The position numbers were made by a program, and so were the translations under genes. From Tractidigestivibacter montrealensis (GTDB taxonomy: Bacteria > Actinomycetota > Coriobacteriia > Coriobacteriales > Atopobiaceae): a stretch of 64,000 nucleotides of DNA. The notes under the pieces were generated by a model that made no database searches, was not told the origin of the DNA, and was given only the letters and a program-made list of their open reading frames with translations. Below are positions 8,987 to 18,215 of this stretch, one piece after another (position 1 is the stretch's first letter; the number at the start of each line of letters is the position of its first letter). The stretch is taken from assembly GCF_024741235.1 (NCBI RefSeq), contig NZ_JANSKA010000006.1, forward strand, positions 62,001 through 126,000, written 5' to 3'.

Positions 8987-9015
8987 GACAAAGGGACAGT
9001 CCCTTTGTCTCATTC
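8981..9015. repeat. Palindromic repeat, family P, copy 1
   Basis: A perfect inverted repeat: 17-base arms (half-site TGAGACAAAGGGAC) around a single central base. It contains the TGA stop of the upstream gene in its left arm. As RNA it would form a long stem with a short loop. The same sequence recurs at 23325, 31045 and 32189, with variants at 13156, 23370 and 33529, so it is a dispersed REP-like element that probably doubles as a terminator. Confidence 0.85.
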
Positions 9016-9110
9016 CTAATGGCATGCGGTCGCCGGAAGGCCGCGTTTGATGCAATCTGCAACAAAAACCGTGCTCCGGCGACAACGCTACAGCTAAGTT
9101 CGCCGCGGTG

Positions 9111-9428
9111 CTAGAACGAGCAGCCACCGCCAATGGTGCACGAGGCACCCGCGGAGGGGGCGTCGTCCTTCTCGCCAGCTGCCGCCGCCGAGAACTCCTT
9201 GCCCAGGTAGGCGATGATGTCATCCGACTCGTACATGGCCTTGCCGTCAATAAAGAGGCACGGCACCTGACGCTTGCCGCCAACCTCAACCAGGCGCTCG
9301 CGGTCCGCGTCGGACTCGTCAATGTTGTGGAGCGGCAGCTCAATGCCGTTGGCGTCCATGAAGGTAAGCACCTTGTGGCAGTAGGGGCAACCGTTCTTGA
9401 TGTAGAGTTGAAGGTCCTTCTCAGCCAT
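9111..9428 (-). CDS. Glutaredoxin-like thiol-disulfide protein
   Basis: A 105-residue thioredoxin-fold protein with the redox motif CPYC at about 15-18 (KNGCPYCHKVLTFMDANG), the cis-Pro loop RQVPCLFIDGKAMYESDDII and a Cys-containing tail ending CTIGGGCSF. It probably reduces mixed disulfides or low-molecular-weight thiols in the cytoplasm. AAAGGAA precedes the ATG at 9428. A longer in-frame start upstream is possible but lacks a ribosome site and reads into repeat DNA. The extra tail cysteines are unusual and may bind a metal. Confidence 0.85.
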   Translation of the reverse strand: MAEKDLQLYIKNGCPYCHKVLTFMDANGIELPLHNIDESDADRERLVEVGGKRQVPCLFIDGKAMYESDDIIAYLGKEFSAAAAGEKDDAPSAGASCTIGGGCSF

Positions 9429-9614
9429 GTTGTTCCTTTCGGAGAGGGTTCCAATTACGACACTGACCGGCGTATACCCCGATTTGGGCCGCCGCAGAAA
9501 TGGTATTTGACAAGTTACAAATCTCCACATGGGCGGGGCACATCGGCGGTGATTGGCCTCATGCGGGCCCTGAGTAGGCAGGGTGGGCTCTTGATGCGAG
9601 CCTCCCAACGCAAA

Positions 9615-9749
9615 TTGACGGTTGGTGGCAGTTTGCGACAAATCCTTTATGTGAAATCGAGCTAGTCACAAATCGTCTACCTGCGATTTCTCGAATCCCA
9701 AAGAGATTGCTACTCGGGGGTACCGCCAAAAACTGCCACCAACCGCAAA
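9615..9749. mobile_element. MITE-like element, family A, copy 1
   Basis: A segment of about 135 bases bounded by inverted repeats. The left end carries GGTTGGTGGCAGTTT (from 9620) and the right end its complement AAACTGCCACCAACC (to about 9744). It has no coding capacity. The left half aligns with the reverse complement of copy 2: GACGGTTGGTGGCAGTTTG, then AAATCCTT, then ATGTGA. Confidence 0.65.
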
Positions 9750-9845
9750 AGCGTGCCATTCGACGGCGTCCGGGGGGCGTCAGGGTGCCGCCGGGGGCTC
9801 CCTGTCAGACATGGGCAGCCGGGCACGGGGGCGCCGGGCGGCAAG

Positions 9846-9983
9846 TTTTTACGGTTGGTGGCAGTTTTTCGGGGGCGGCCCGAGTATCAGATGATTGCAG
9901 TCCTGATAAACCGCAGATCAGGGATTTGCGACATCGGCGCACTCACATCAAGGATTTGCCACAAACTGCCACCAACCGTCAAT
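9846..9983. mobile_element. MITE-like element, family A, copy 2 (inverted)
   Basis: About 138 bases with GGTTGGTGGCAGTTTTTC near 9853 and AAACTGCCACCAACCGTC at about 9963-9980. Read on the minus strand it parallels copy 1 and carries inner blocks shared with copy 3: AATCCTTGATGTG, CTGCGGTTTATCA and TGATACTCGG. No ORF. Two copies in opposite orientation within 400 bases could form a large stem. Confidence 0.65.
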
Positions 9984-10036
9984 TCGTGAATTCAGGTGGC
10001 CGCAAAGGGTGCCGAAGCCTCAGTCGGAGCTGCACT

Positions 10037-10174
10037 CTAGAAGAGGTAGCCGAGGATTGACGAGTCGGCAAAGAGCGACACGATGGAGAGGATAGCTACG
10101 GCCACCAAAACCGCAATAGCAGTCCACATGCCGATGCCCTTGTCTTGGTCTCCGCCGAGCGTGGGTATGAGCAT
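10037..10174 (-). CDS. 45-residue membrane miniprotein
   Basis: A short frame opening MLIPTLGGDQDKGIG followed by one strongly hydrophobic helix (MWTAIAVLVAVAILSIVSLF) and a short tail. GGAGAAA lies just upstream of the ATG at 10174. It is a plausible single-span membrane protein with the N-terminus in the cytoplasm. No family is recognised; its importance is unknown. Confidence 0.5.
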   Translation of the reverse strand: MLIPTLGGDQDKGIGMWTAIAVLVAVAILSIVSLFADSSILGYLF

Positions 10175-10314
10175 GGGTTTCTCCTTCACATCTAGGCGGC
10201 CGCATCGTCTCCAGGCCAATTGGCCAAGCTACTGAAGGACGATATCGTATTTCTTGCGGTACGAGGTTTCGCGAAGAATGAGGCAGGAAGCCACTCCAAG
10301 ACGAAGGGGGTCCC

Positions 10315-10632
10315 ATGGACAACGAAGGGTTCTTCCAGCGTGCTTACGGTGTCGTACGACTGATTCCACCCGGAAGGGTTGCCACCTACGGGCAGGTCGC
10401 CCGCATGATGGGCGAGCCGCGGAAGGCTCGCTACGTGGGATTTGCCATGCACTCAAGTCCGGGCCTGTCTGGCGGGGTGCCCTGCCATAGGGTCGTCTTT
10501 GCAGACGGGAGCCTTGCCCCAGGGTTTGCCTTTGGTGGACCTGAAGAGCAGCGAAGGATGCTCGAGGCAGAAGGCGTTGGATTTCTCGCCAGCGGAAAGG
10601 TGGACATGCGTCGGTTTGAGTGGGAGGCATAG
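10315..10632 (+). CDS. Small O6-alkylguanine-DNA alkyltransferase-like protein
   Basis: 105 residues covering only the DNA-binding and active-site domain of the MGMT family: YGVVRLIPPGRVATYGQVA (winged-helix start), ARYVGFAMHSSP and the active-site loop GVPCHRVV. The acceptor Cys is present, unlike alkyltransferase-like (ATL) proteins, which have Trp there. It may repair O6-alkylguanine directly or act as a lesion sensor. The N-terminal RNase H-like domain of Ada/Ogt is missing, as in other short family members. The ATG at 10315 follows GAAGGGGG. Confidence 0.82.
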   Translation: MDNEGFFQRAYGVVRLIPPGRVATYGQVARMMGEPRKARYVGFAMHSSPGLSGGVPCHRVVFADGSLAPGFAFGGPEEQRRMLEAEGVGFLASGKVDMRRFEWEA

Positions 10633-10961
10633 GGGCATCCGCCTCCCGCCGAGGAGACGGATGCAGCCAAACGCCGTTGGAAGCCCGCCGAAGCGGGGCG
10701 CCTGAAAACGTTGCCAGCGTGTCGCCCATGCCCTCGAAGCTGCCGATGACCCCATCGCCCCGCGTCTCGTCAGCGCGGTTAAATGCTGGTTATCAGATAC
10801 ATGCCCGCCGCGCACCACGAATATATGAAAGTAGCATACCCACAGTAATGTTCCACGCCGCCAAGGGCACATGGTGTCCCCGCTCTGGACGAGTCGGGCC
10901 TCTCGTACACGATTGACCAGCAAAACGACCAGTCGGCCTGCCAGACCATCGCACGGAAGCT
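10633..10961. other. Intergenic spacer, no gene recognised
   Basis: About 330 bases between the alkyltransferase-like gene and the family A element. Short frames on both strands lack ribosome sites and coding character. A locally AT-richer patch lies near 10795-10855. I see nothing assignable here. Confidence 0.4.
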
Positions 10962-11091
10962 CTGTTGGGGCAGCCTGGAAGAATCCTTGATGTGGTATCT
11001 CTGAATTGGAAAATCCGCGACCTGCGGTTTATCAAGGTATGAGCCGCTTGATACTCGGACGCCCTCGGAAAGCTGCCATCGACCGTCAATT
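10962..11091. mobile_element. MITE-like element, family A, degenerate copy 3
   Basis: About 130 bases that keep the internal blocks of family A in order (AATCCTTGATGTG, CTGCGGTTTATCA, TTGATACTCGG) and a worn right end, AAAGCTGCCATCGACCGTCAA less its final base. The left end is eroded (GTTGGGGCAG). The shared interior shows that the repeats are one element, not just scattered operators. Confidence 0.5.
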
Positions 11092-11233
11092 TGGAATCTG
11101 TGGGGTCGGTTCCGCCATCTTGGGATGGCGCGTCAGCCTCACCCCTCGAAGAGAAAAATGAACCGCCGGCCGCTTTACATCACGACCGACGGTTCGTCGA
11201 GAAAAATCTGTCCGCACTTCGTAACTGTGCAGG

Positions 11234-12970
11234 TTAGCTCCTCTTTGAAACCTTCACTCCCACAGCAATGGCAACTGCGCCCACGCCCAGAAGCGCTACG
11301 GCACCAAAGGCCAGTGACGACATCGCATCACCCGTCTGAGGCACTTTCTCGGCACTGGGAGTGGCCGGGCGCTTGACAGCAGGCTTGGTTTTGGGATTGG
11401 GCTCATCGTCAGAGCCAGGATTCGGCGCAGGAGGTTCGGGCTCCTCGACAGCGTAGGCCAGGGACGGGACGTCGAAATCCTCTGGGGTAAGCGCAACGCC
11501 ATTGGAGTTAACAGGGAAAAGCGTCGCCTTGGTGTTGGTCGCAAGCTCGTGGCTGCCCGGCTCGGTCGGGGCCTGTGCAAGCGTGACGTTGTAGGTCAGC
11601 TTCACGGGAGCAAAGTTCGAGATGGGCTCGTGTGCCGTGAGCGTATAGGCGTCCGCGTCCGGGTCGTAGACCAAGGTGAAGCGCGCCTTCGTGTCGCCCT
11701 TGCTGTGGAAGCTCCACGCGTTTGCGCCCTCATCCGTTGCCTCGAGCCGCTCGTCACCGACGCTGAGCGCTGCCGACCCCGGAACGAAGTCGAAGTCATA
11801 TGTGTCACCCTTGCCCATGGCGTCGGTGATGGTGGAGCCGGTCCCGCACGCGTACAGGATGTTGTCGGCGATTTGGGAGAAGTCGAGCTCGCTGCCGCCG
11901 TTCAGCGCATCCATGAACTTGACGGAGAAGTCGGAATCACTGCCGGTGCGCACCGCATAGCAGTTGTAGCCCTCGACCTTCAGCGCCTGCCAGGTGCTAT
12001 AGGCCTCATAGACCGCCCGGTCGGGTGCCATGGCGTGATCTGCCTGGGTTCCATGCTCGATGTAAGCAAAGTTCGGGTCGGTAATGGTCCCCGTCTTAGT
12101 ATCTTTCACCTTGGACGTCGCGTCGTTGCCGTACGTCGCGAAATCAAACGCGTACTTGTCGCCGTCGGTCTTTACCCACTCAACCAGATGGGAGTAGTAG
12201 TCGCTCCAGTTGCCGTACGGCATGGCATACGTTGCAGAATCAGGCGTGCGTGCCTGCTGCCATTCGTCGATCATGCCGAAGTAGACGAAATCCCTTGCAT
12301 TGAAATCACTCGCAGGCTGCTGGGAACTCTGATCTGAATAGGTGTACTGATAGTAGATGTCCTTCACGTTGCCGTCTGCGCCGGTGAACAGGCGCGTCAG
12401 GCCGTCGCTGACCATGATGACGTACTTGCGGTTCGCGGGCGTGGTGGTGTCGGCGTCGAGCATGGCCTTGGCCTTGAGCAGCCCATCGTGCATGTTGGTT
12501 CCGGACTTCATGTCACCGGTATAGCCACCCGTGATGGCGCTCTTGAACGAGTCGACGTTACCGGCAGTAAGTGTCGAGAGCTCCTTCTCCACGTGGCCGT
12601 CGCCCTTGAATGACACAACGCCTACCCGCACCTGGTCGACGCCACCTGCCTCGGCAACAAGCCGGTCGAGCGTCGCAGTAGCGTCCTTGATGGCATCGTC
12701 CTTGCAGCTTGAGTTGTCCACGACAAAGACGATATCGGAGGAGAGCACGGCCTCGGCACTTGGAAGCTGGAGCGTGACCTGTGCGGTCGTTCCCTCCTCA
12801 AGCCAGGTTGCAACCTTAGACTTGGGAATCGTCCAGCTGGTCCCTTAGCCGGTATTGCTCGTTTCTGCCCTGGCAGGCATCGGCACTGCCAAGAGGCCAA
12901 GGACAAGCGCGGCGATGAACGCGATGGCCACAGGCCTCCGTTTATGTAGTGTCACTGCATGGCTCGACAT
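11234..12970 (-). pseudogene. VWA-domain sortase-anchored surface protein, interrupted by a TAA
   Basis: Extended frame of 578 codons from the ATG at 12970 (ribosome site AGAGGAAACG). Codons 1-36 encode a signal peptide (KRRPVAIAFIAALVLGLLA, then PMPARA). Codon 42 is an in-frame TAA at 12845-12847; the frame then continues open. The body opens with a von Willebrand A domain (SSDIVFVVDNSSCKDDAI) whose MIDAS reads DNSSC, so the last Ser of DxSxS is Cys. A Pro-rich stalk, VPQTG sorting signal, hydrophobic helix and basic tail (VSKRS) follow. It would be a wall-anchored adhesin or pilus-tip-like protein. Restart at the GTG near 12748 would lack a signal peptide and leave it in the cytoplasm. Confidence 0.8.
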
Positions 12971-13155
12971 CGTTTCCTCTTCCTTTCCTCTTCCGCAAGA
13001 ACGGCCGCACAGGTTCACAAAACCACATTAGGTAATTTCAAGCATAACACCGTATCAAGGTTTTTTTAAGTGAGTTTCTCGCATTATAAGTTAACCTATC
13101 TTGACTTGTAGTGGTAGGCAGAGACGGGCTGGTAATCGTGCAAGCCAGCAGCGAG

Positions 13156-13188
13156 ATGAGACAAGGGGGCTCTGTCTCCTTGTCTCAT
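13156..13188. repeat. Palindromic repeat, family P, diverged copy
   Basis: Outer arms ATGAGACAAGG and CCTTGTCTCAT are intact while the centre has diverged (GGGCTCTGTCT). It lies upstream of the VWA gene in decayed intergenic DNA with no clear flanking gene end. Confidence 0.6.
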
Positions 13189-13398
13189 TTTGGCTGGATG
13201 GGGTATCCGTCTTGGCTCATGATCTCAAGCACCCCATCTGTTGGCCAGCGCAAACACAGCCGCATGCGTACGATACCAGCGAGAATGGACGCAACGATGC
13301 CTGACGCAGCCCTCCGCATCACATCCTATTTCAGAGATGTCGGTGAAGTCCCGAACAGCCTCCTTAAGCCTCTCAACAGCGCCAAGAAGAACAAGGCC

Positions 13399-13697
13399 CC
13401 CCGAGTAAGCTGGCTGCTCTGCTGGGGACACCCACGGGCAAGGCCGTGTCTCTCACCAGGGCAATCCGAGCGGCTCAGAAAGCCAGAACCTGGCCAGAAA
13501 CCCTTCCAACAAGCGCAAGAAACGTAAACAAACTGCTGGTAGATGTCGGGTTGCTTGCGGAGGACAGGCTACCGACAGAAATGGGTAGGCACCTTGGCAT
13601 CTCCGTTGTCGACGACACCGAGAAGGGCTGAAAGTACGCGAGCTATACGCCCACTGTGCTCGCACAGGTGGCGGAAATCCTGTTGAGAAGAGCGTGA
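13399..13697 (+). pseudogene. Decayed fragment, possibly of phage or DNA-binding origin
   Basis: A frame without a start reads SKLAALLGTPTGKAV, then ARNVNKLLVDVGLLAEDRL and PTEMGRHLGISVVDDTEKG, stops at a TGA (13629-13631) and resumes in frame as KYASYTPTVLAQVAEILL. The pieces have coding character and the middle resembles winged-helix segments of phage antirepressor-like proteins. An upstream piece (SYFRDVGEVP) sits in another frame across a run of six C near 13397. I regard it as a gene remnant; the family is a guess. Confidence 0.35.
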
Positions 13698-13846
13698 ATC
13701 TAGCAATGATGCAGTTGGCTGTTACAGCAGGACCCCTCATGGGGTTCGGAGGGGCGGGAGCTGCTTTAAGTACGAGAAAGGTGGGGCTGGGCAACCCTAG
13801 TCTCAGCCTACGCGCGCTTTACAGCGTGGGGTCCCCCTCCACCCGC

Positions 13847-14054
13847 TGCACAAAAACGCTCTATCAAAGGGAAATTACCGTTCTCGTGCACAAAACCGGC
13901 CTATCGCGGGGGACTGTCGAGGCCTTGGCATCAAATGTTGAACATTGATTGCACAGTTATGCATAAACCATACGATTGTTTCGTAATATTGGATACTATA
14001 ATTACATCATTGATATTTGTGCCTCGAAGCGCCCGCGATAGAGCGTTTTTATGC
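13847..14054. mobile_element. MITE-like element, family B, copy 1
   Basis: About 208 bases with an AT-rich core (about 13970-14020). The left side has two direct copies of a roughly 26-base motif starting TGCACAAAA, at 13847 and 13887, exactly 40 bases apart. The right side ends with the reverse motif CGATAGAGCGTTTTTATGCA at 14035-14054. Homologous elements lie at 43171 and 50633. No ORF. Confidence 0.6.
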
Positions 14055-14548
14055 ACGAGCGTCCCAATTTCCCAGCGTTAGGGCAGTTTTGCGCAGCACC
14101 TCGCGACTATTGGTGCCCAAGCGGCAATCGAACAGGCTTGCAGCGCCCGCTCGACATTCCCGGCCCTTGCGAGGTTGTGACGCCGCCAGATGGTGACAAA
14201 CCTCGCCCAAGGCATCTCATCGCGCCTGAACGGTGGGGCGATCTCGCTCCGCCGTTTAACAAACTTGTCGCCTCGATAAGATAAGGGCCAAAGGCTCGTC
14301 ATATCCCCGCCTCAACGAGAGGGGATGATATGAGTGGTCCTCCGAGTCGTTCCGATTGAGCACCCAACAGTAATCCGCGCCCGTTCCGGCCGACTGCTGG
14401 CAATTCAAGACGAGGAACACGGCATCAACCCCACAGAAGATTCCCGACCTCGGTATATACCACCACCCTCGGCTGACAACCTTCTCGCACGAGAATGCCC
14501 CTGCCGCCGTCTTGGTGCAGCAGTGGATGTTTTCGCAGGTACTACGTA
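14055..14548. other. Intergenic region with a strong hairpin, no gene recognised
   Basis: About 490 bases between the family B element and the aspS terminator. A long imperfect hairpin lies at about 14297-14333, with arms CATATCCCC and GGGGATGATATG around a CCTC/GAG inner stem. Open frames on either strand lack ribosome sites. No function is assigned. Confidence 0.35.
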
Positions 14549-14588
14549 TAAAAAAGAACCCCTCGGCGCCGAATCGACACCGAGGGGG
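14549..14588 (-). terminator. Rho-independent terminator after aspS
   Basis: On the minus strand an 8-bp stem CCCCTCGG/CCGAGGGG with a 13-base loop is followed by TTCTTTTTT. It lies 86 bases after the aspS stop. Confidence 0.85.
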
Positions 14589-14673
14589 CAGACATGGCGG
14601 GGTTTCCCGTCGAAAGCGGGCGTGTGCGGCGTCACACGCAGCTGCGGGACGCCAGCCGCAACAATCCCCAGCC

Positions 14674-16440
14674 CTACAGGAGCCTCAGCGAGACCTCCTT
14701 GAGCTGCGCGCCCGTGACCTCGGACGGCGCTGCGCTCATGAGGTCGGAGCCGCTCGCCGTCTTGGGGAACGCCATGACCTCGCGGATGTTGTCCGCGCCC
14801 GCAAGCAGCATGCACACGCGGTCCAAGCCCAGCGCAAAGCCGCCCATGGGAGGCGCGCCAAACTCGAGGGCGTTCATGAGGAAGCCAAACTGCGCCTGGG
14901 CGCGCTCGGGCGTGAAGCCCAGCTTCTCGAGGATCTTCTCCTGCAGCTTGGCGTTGTGGATACGCATGCCGCCACCGCCGGCCTCGTAGCCGTCCATGAC
15001 AAAGTCGTAGGTGTGCGAGCCCATGGCCAGAGGGTCGGTGTCGAGAAGGTCGATCTGGTCCTCGTTGGGCTGGGTGAAGGGCTGGTGCTCGGAGTCCAGG
15101 CACTTGCGGTCCTCGTCCCAGTGGAACAGGGGGAAGTTCACGACCCACAGGAAGTCGTGGCCCTCGCGCGGCACCTCAAGCTCGTTGGCCATGTGGCTGC
15201 GCATGCCGCCCAGGATCTCGTCAGCGTGCAGGCGGCTCTCCACGGCGAACATCACAAGGTCGCCGGGCTCCACGTTCATCTCGGCACGAAGCGCGGCCAT
15301 CTCCTCATCCGAGAAGAACTTGACGATGGGGCTGGTCACCGAGCCGTCCTCACGGAAGGCAATGTACGCCAGGCCCTTGGCGCCAAACTCGGTGGCGACG
15401 TCAGCCAGGCGGTCGATGCGCGCGCGGGGCCACTTGCCGGCGCCCTTGGCGTTGATGGCCTTGACGTACCGCCCTTCGGTGTTTGCGGCGGTAGCAAAGA
15501 GCTTGAACTTTGATGCCGAGAAGATCGGCGTCACGTCGTGGAGCTCCATGCCGTAGCGGGTGTCGGGCTTGTCGGTGCCGTAGGTGTCCATGGCATCCCA
15601 GTACTGGATGCGACGGAGCGGCAGCTCAAGCTTCACGCCCATCTTGCCAAAGGCCTCGGCGAGCACGTGCTCGAGCGCGCCCATCACGTCGTCCTGGGTG
15701 ACGAAGCTCATCTCGACATCCACCTGGGTGAACTCGGGCTGGCGGTCCTTGCGCAGGTCCTCGTCGCGGAAGCACTTGGCCACCTGGTAATAGCGCTCGA
15801 CGCCGCCCACCATGAGGAGCTCCTTCAGGAGCTGCGGGGACTGCGGCAGCGCGTAGAAGTGGCCCGGCTGCATGCGGCTGGGAACCAGGAAGTCGCGGGC
15901 GCCCTCGGGCGTGGACTTGAAGAGCGAGGGGGTCTCGACCTCCATGAAGTCGGAGCCGTGGAATGCCTCGCGCAGGGCAAAGGTGAAGTCGCTGCGCAGC
16001 TTGAGGTTGGACATCATCTTGGGACGGCGCAGGTCGAGGTAACGGTAGCGCAGGCGCACGTCCTCGGCGGTGTCGACGTGGTCCTCGATCTGGAACGGGG
16101 GCGTCTTGGACCTGTTGAGCACCACGATCTTGGTCACGTAGACCTCAATGGCGCCCGTGGCCAGCTTGTCGTTGTTCTGTCCCTCCGGGCGCTCGCGCAC
16201 GGTGCCGCTCACCATGATGGGCCACTCGGAACGGATGGTCTCGGCCTCGTGGAAGGTGGCTTCGTCGCAGACCTCGGGGTCAAACTCGAGCTGGGTCACG
16301 CCAGCGCGATCGCGAAGGTCAACAAAAATCAGGCCACCGTGGTCGCGGCGGTGCCACACCCAACCAGTGAGCGTGACCTCCTCGCCGATGTTCGACTCGC
16401 GCAGCTCGCCGCAGGTGTGCGTGTGCATGCTATAGGACAT
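14674..16440 (-). CDS. aspS: Aspartyl-tRNA synthetase
   Basis: Class II synthetase charging tRNA-Asp (and possibly tRNA-Asn). The 588-residue product starts MSYSMHTHTCGELRESNIG at the ATG 16440, preceded by GAGAGGAACC. Domains in order: OB-fold anticodon-binding domain (GWVWHRRDHGGLIFVDLRDR), catalytic core with motif 2 (YYQVAKCFRDEDLRKDRQPE) and EFTQVDVEMSF, the bacterial GAD insertion at about 290-410, and motif 3 (GGFALGLDRVCMLLAGADNIRE). A longer in-frame extension exists but begins in non-coding DNA. The gene is monocistronic with its own terminator. Confidence 0.96.
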   Translation of the reverse strand: MSYSMHTHTCGELRESNIGEEVTLTGWVWHRRDHGGLIFVDLRDRAGVTQLEFDPEVCDEATFHEAETIRSEWPIMVSGTVRERPEGQNNDKLATGAIEVYVTKIVVLNRSKTPPFQIEDHVDTAEDVRLRYRYLDLRRPKMMSNLKLRSDFTFALREAFHGSDFMEVETPSLFKSTPEGARDFLVPSRMQPGHFYALPQSPQLLKELLMVGGVERYYQVAKCFRDEDLRKDRQPEFTQVDVEMSFVTQDDVMGALEHVLAEAFGKMGVKLELPLRRIQYWDAMDTYGTDKPDTRYGMELHDVTPIFSASKFKLFATAANTEGRYVKAINAKGAGKWPRARIDRLADVATEFGAKGLAYIAFREDGSVTSPIVKFFSDEEMAALRAEMNVEPGDLVMFAVESRLHADEILGGMRSHMANELEVPREGHDFLWVVNFPLFHWDEDRKCLDSEHQPFTQPNEDQIDLLDTDPLAMGSHTYDFVMDGYEAGGGGMRIHNAKLQEKILEKLGFTPERAQAQFGFLMNALEFGAPPMGGFALGLDRVCMLLAGADNIREVMAFPKTASGSDLMSAAPSEVTGAQLKEVSLRLL

Positions 16441-16641
16441 GTGGTTCCTCTCGCCTCTTCCGCCCCGTGCCGTGCGGGCGGACCAACAGATGACGGCGCG
16501 CCGACGTAGACCGCGGCGGCACGCGCAATTGGCCATGGTAAACCAAATGAGGGCAACCGCCCACCAACATGCACGGCCGCAACCGTGCCTTAACGGAAAG
16601 CCCGCATCGGACGAGAAGCCCCAAACCAATCGCCGGAACGC

Positions 16642-18012
16642 CTACAGCGTGACGAAAAGCTCGCTCTTCTCGCGATCGTAAGCGCCACCCAGAATGTCCG
16701 CGCAGAGGTCCTGTGCCCAGGCGGGTGTCACCGAGGGCAGCTTGCTCGTTGCGGCAAGCTCATCGGTGTAGTCCGCGAGAAAATACGTTGTCTCGTCTGC
16801 GGGGTCAATGTGGGTGACCAGGGGCTTCATGCCGTAGGAGACCACACGGCACGTCCCTTCGGCATCGCGTTCGAGCCGCACGCGCGCCATGCCGCCGACC
16901 ATGTTCTGCGGGGCGTCCATGCCGCTCACGAAGTTGCCCACCGACCAGTAGCAGACCATCGTGTGGCCGTCTGCGCCGGTCATGGTCTCGACAGGACCCA
17001 TCACGCGCGGGTGGTTGCCCAGGACCACGTCGACGCCGCACTCGAGGAAGAGGTCCGCCCAACGCTGCTGTTCGCCATCTGGTCCGGTGACGTTCTCGCT
17101 CCCCCAGTGCGGGCACACCACCACCATGTCCGCCTCCTCGCGTGCCCGCTTGCAGTCCTCGCGCACGCGGTCCTCGTCCAGCAGGGCCACGGCGCCCTTG
17201 GGATCCGCATACCCGTTGAGGCCGTAGGTGTAGTTGAGCACGGCCACGCGGAAGCCGTCCTTCTCGTACACAAAGATCTTGTCGTTTGGCACCGGCTCAT
17301 CTGCTAGCGGGTCCGTGCAGCCAACAACCGCGACCTCGGGATGGGCCGTGCGCCAGAACTCCAGCTCGGAGTGGATGCCGTCATAGCCGCGGTCCATGGT
17401 GTGATTGCTGGCGCGCAGCACCACGTCAAAGCCCGCACTTGCCTCGGCGTCGCCCACCTCCTGGGGACCGTTGAAGGCAGGGTAGCCCGAAAGCCCCATC
17501 TCCGTGCCGCCCAGAATGGTCTCCTGGTCGAGAATGGCAAGGTCACAGGCAGCGACCTCATTGCTCACGTTGGCAAAGAGGTGCGAGAAGTCATAGGAAC
17601 CGTCCGCCGTGCGACCGGAGGAGTAGACCGAGGGGTGGAGAAGGACGTCGCCCACCATGCAGATGTCAATGGTCGTGGGGGCCGCGGCACCTTTGTCATC
17701 GTCCACGGTAGCCTGCTGGGTCTGGGGCTCCTCGGCACCGGAATCACCGTGAGCCCAAACGGGCGTCTGCACTGTCCAGGCGCCGTAGGCAAAGCCCAGA
17801 GCAATCACGATGCCGGCAAGCACGGAGAGTGCCAGGCGCAGGCCGTTGTGCGCGTGCGCGGCGCCAGCCGAGCGGTCAACGTAGTCGTAGCTGGTGCGCT
17901 GAGGGGTGCGCTGGTACACGGGCAGCGGCGCCACGGCACGAGGCGCGGTCTTCTCGGCATCATCTGGGGCATCGCGGCCCTCATCGTGCGCGGGCTTCTC
18001 GGACACGTCCAT
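16642..18012 (-). CDS. CapA-family membrane-anchored metallophosphoesterase-like protein
   Basis: A 456-residue protein of the PGA_cap/CapA family. Residues 1-57 are cytoplasmic, a single span lies at about 58-78 (LALSVLAGIVIALGFAYGAW), and the extracellular domain carries the fold's metal-site motifs CMVGDVLLH, SNHTMDRG, CPHWGSENV and LGNHPRVMG. Relatives act in poly-gamma-glutamate capsule making or as surface phosphoesterases. No pgsB/C genes are adjacent, so capsule synthesis is not supported here. AAGGAG lies 2 bases before the ATG at 18012 but 8 before a GTG at 18006, which may be the true start. Confidence 0.82.
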   Translation of the reverse strand: MDVSEKPAHDEGRDAPDDAEKTAPRAVAPLPVYQRTPQRTSYDYVDRSAGAAHAHNGLRLALSVLAGIVIALGFAYGAWTVQTPVWAHGDSGAEEPQTQQATVDDDKGAAAPTTIDICMVGDVLLHPSVYSSGRTADGSYDFSHLFANVSNEVAACDLAILDQETILGGTEMGLSGYPAFNGPQEVGDAEASAGFDVVLRASNHTMDRGYDGIHSELEFWRTAHPEVAVVGCTDPLADEPVPNDKIFVYEKDGFRVAVLNYTYGLNGYADPKGAVALLDEDRVREDCKRAREEADMVVVCPHWGSENVTGPDGEQQRWADLFLECGVDVVLGNHPRVMGPVETMTGADGHTMVCYWSVGNFVSGMDAPQNMVGGMARVRLERDAEGTCRVVSYGMKPLVTHIDPADETTYFLADYTDELAATSKLPSVTPAWAQDLCADILGGAYDREKSELFVTL

Positions 18013-18215
18013 CACTCCTTGTCGCCATGCCTGGCTCGAGCTGCGCGACAGCGCGCAGCTGGGGTTTGCGTGACGTTGCGGCCAGCGCGCGACGGGCGCG
18101 CGGGTTTGCGTGTACGCTCGTTTGGCTAGCCAACGTTCATCTTACGCAAGCGCGTCCGCGCCGCGCCGCCTTACGGGTAACGGTTCTGCCAACGGACGCA
18201 GTGGGAGTGATGGGG

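Noticed and set aside
13225-13431. 68-codon minus-strand frame in the decayed region
   Set aside because: No ribosome site; an alternative frame there ends in the palindrome, but neither reads as a known protein.
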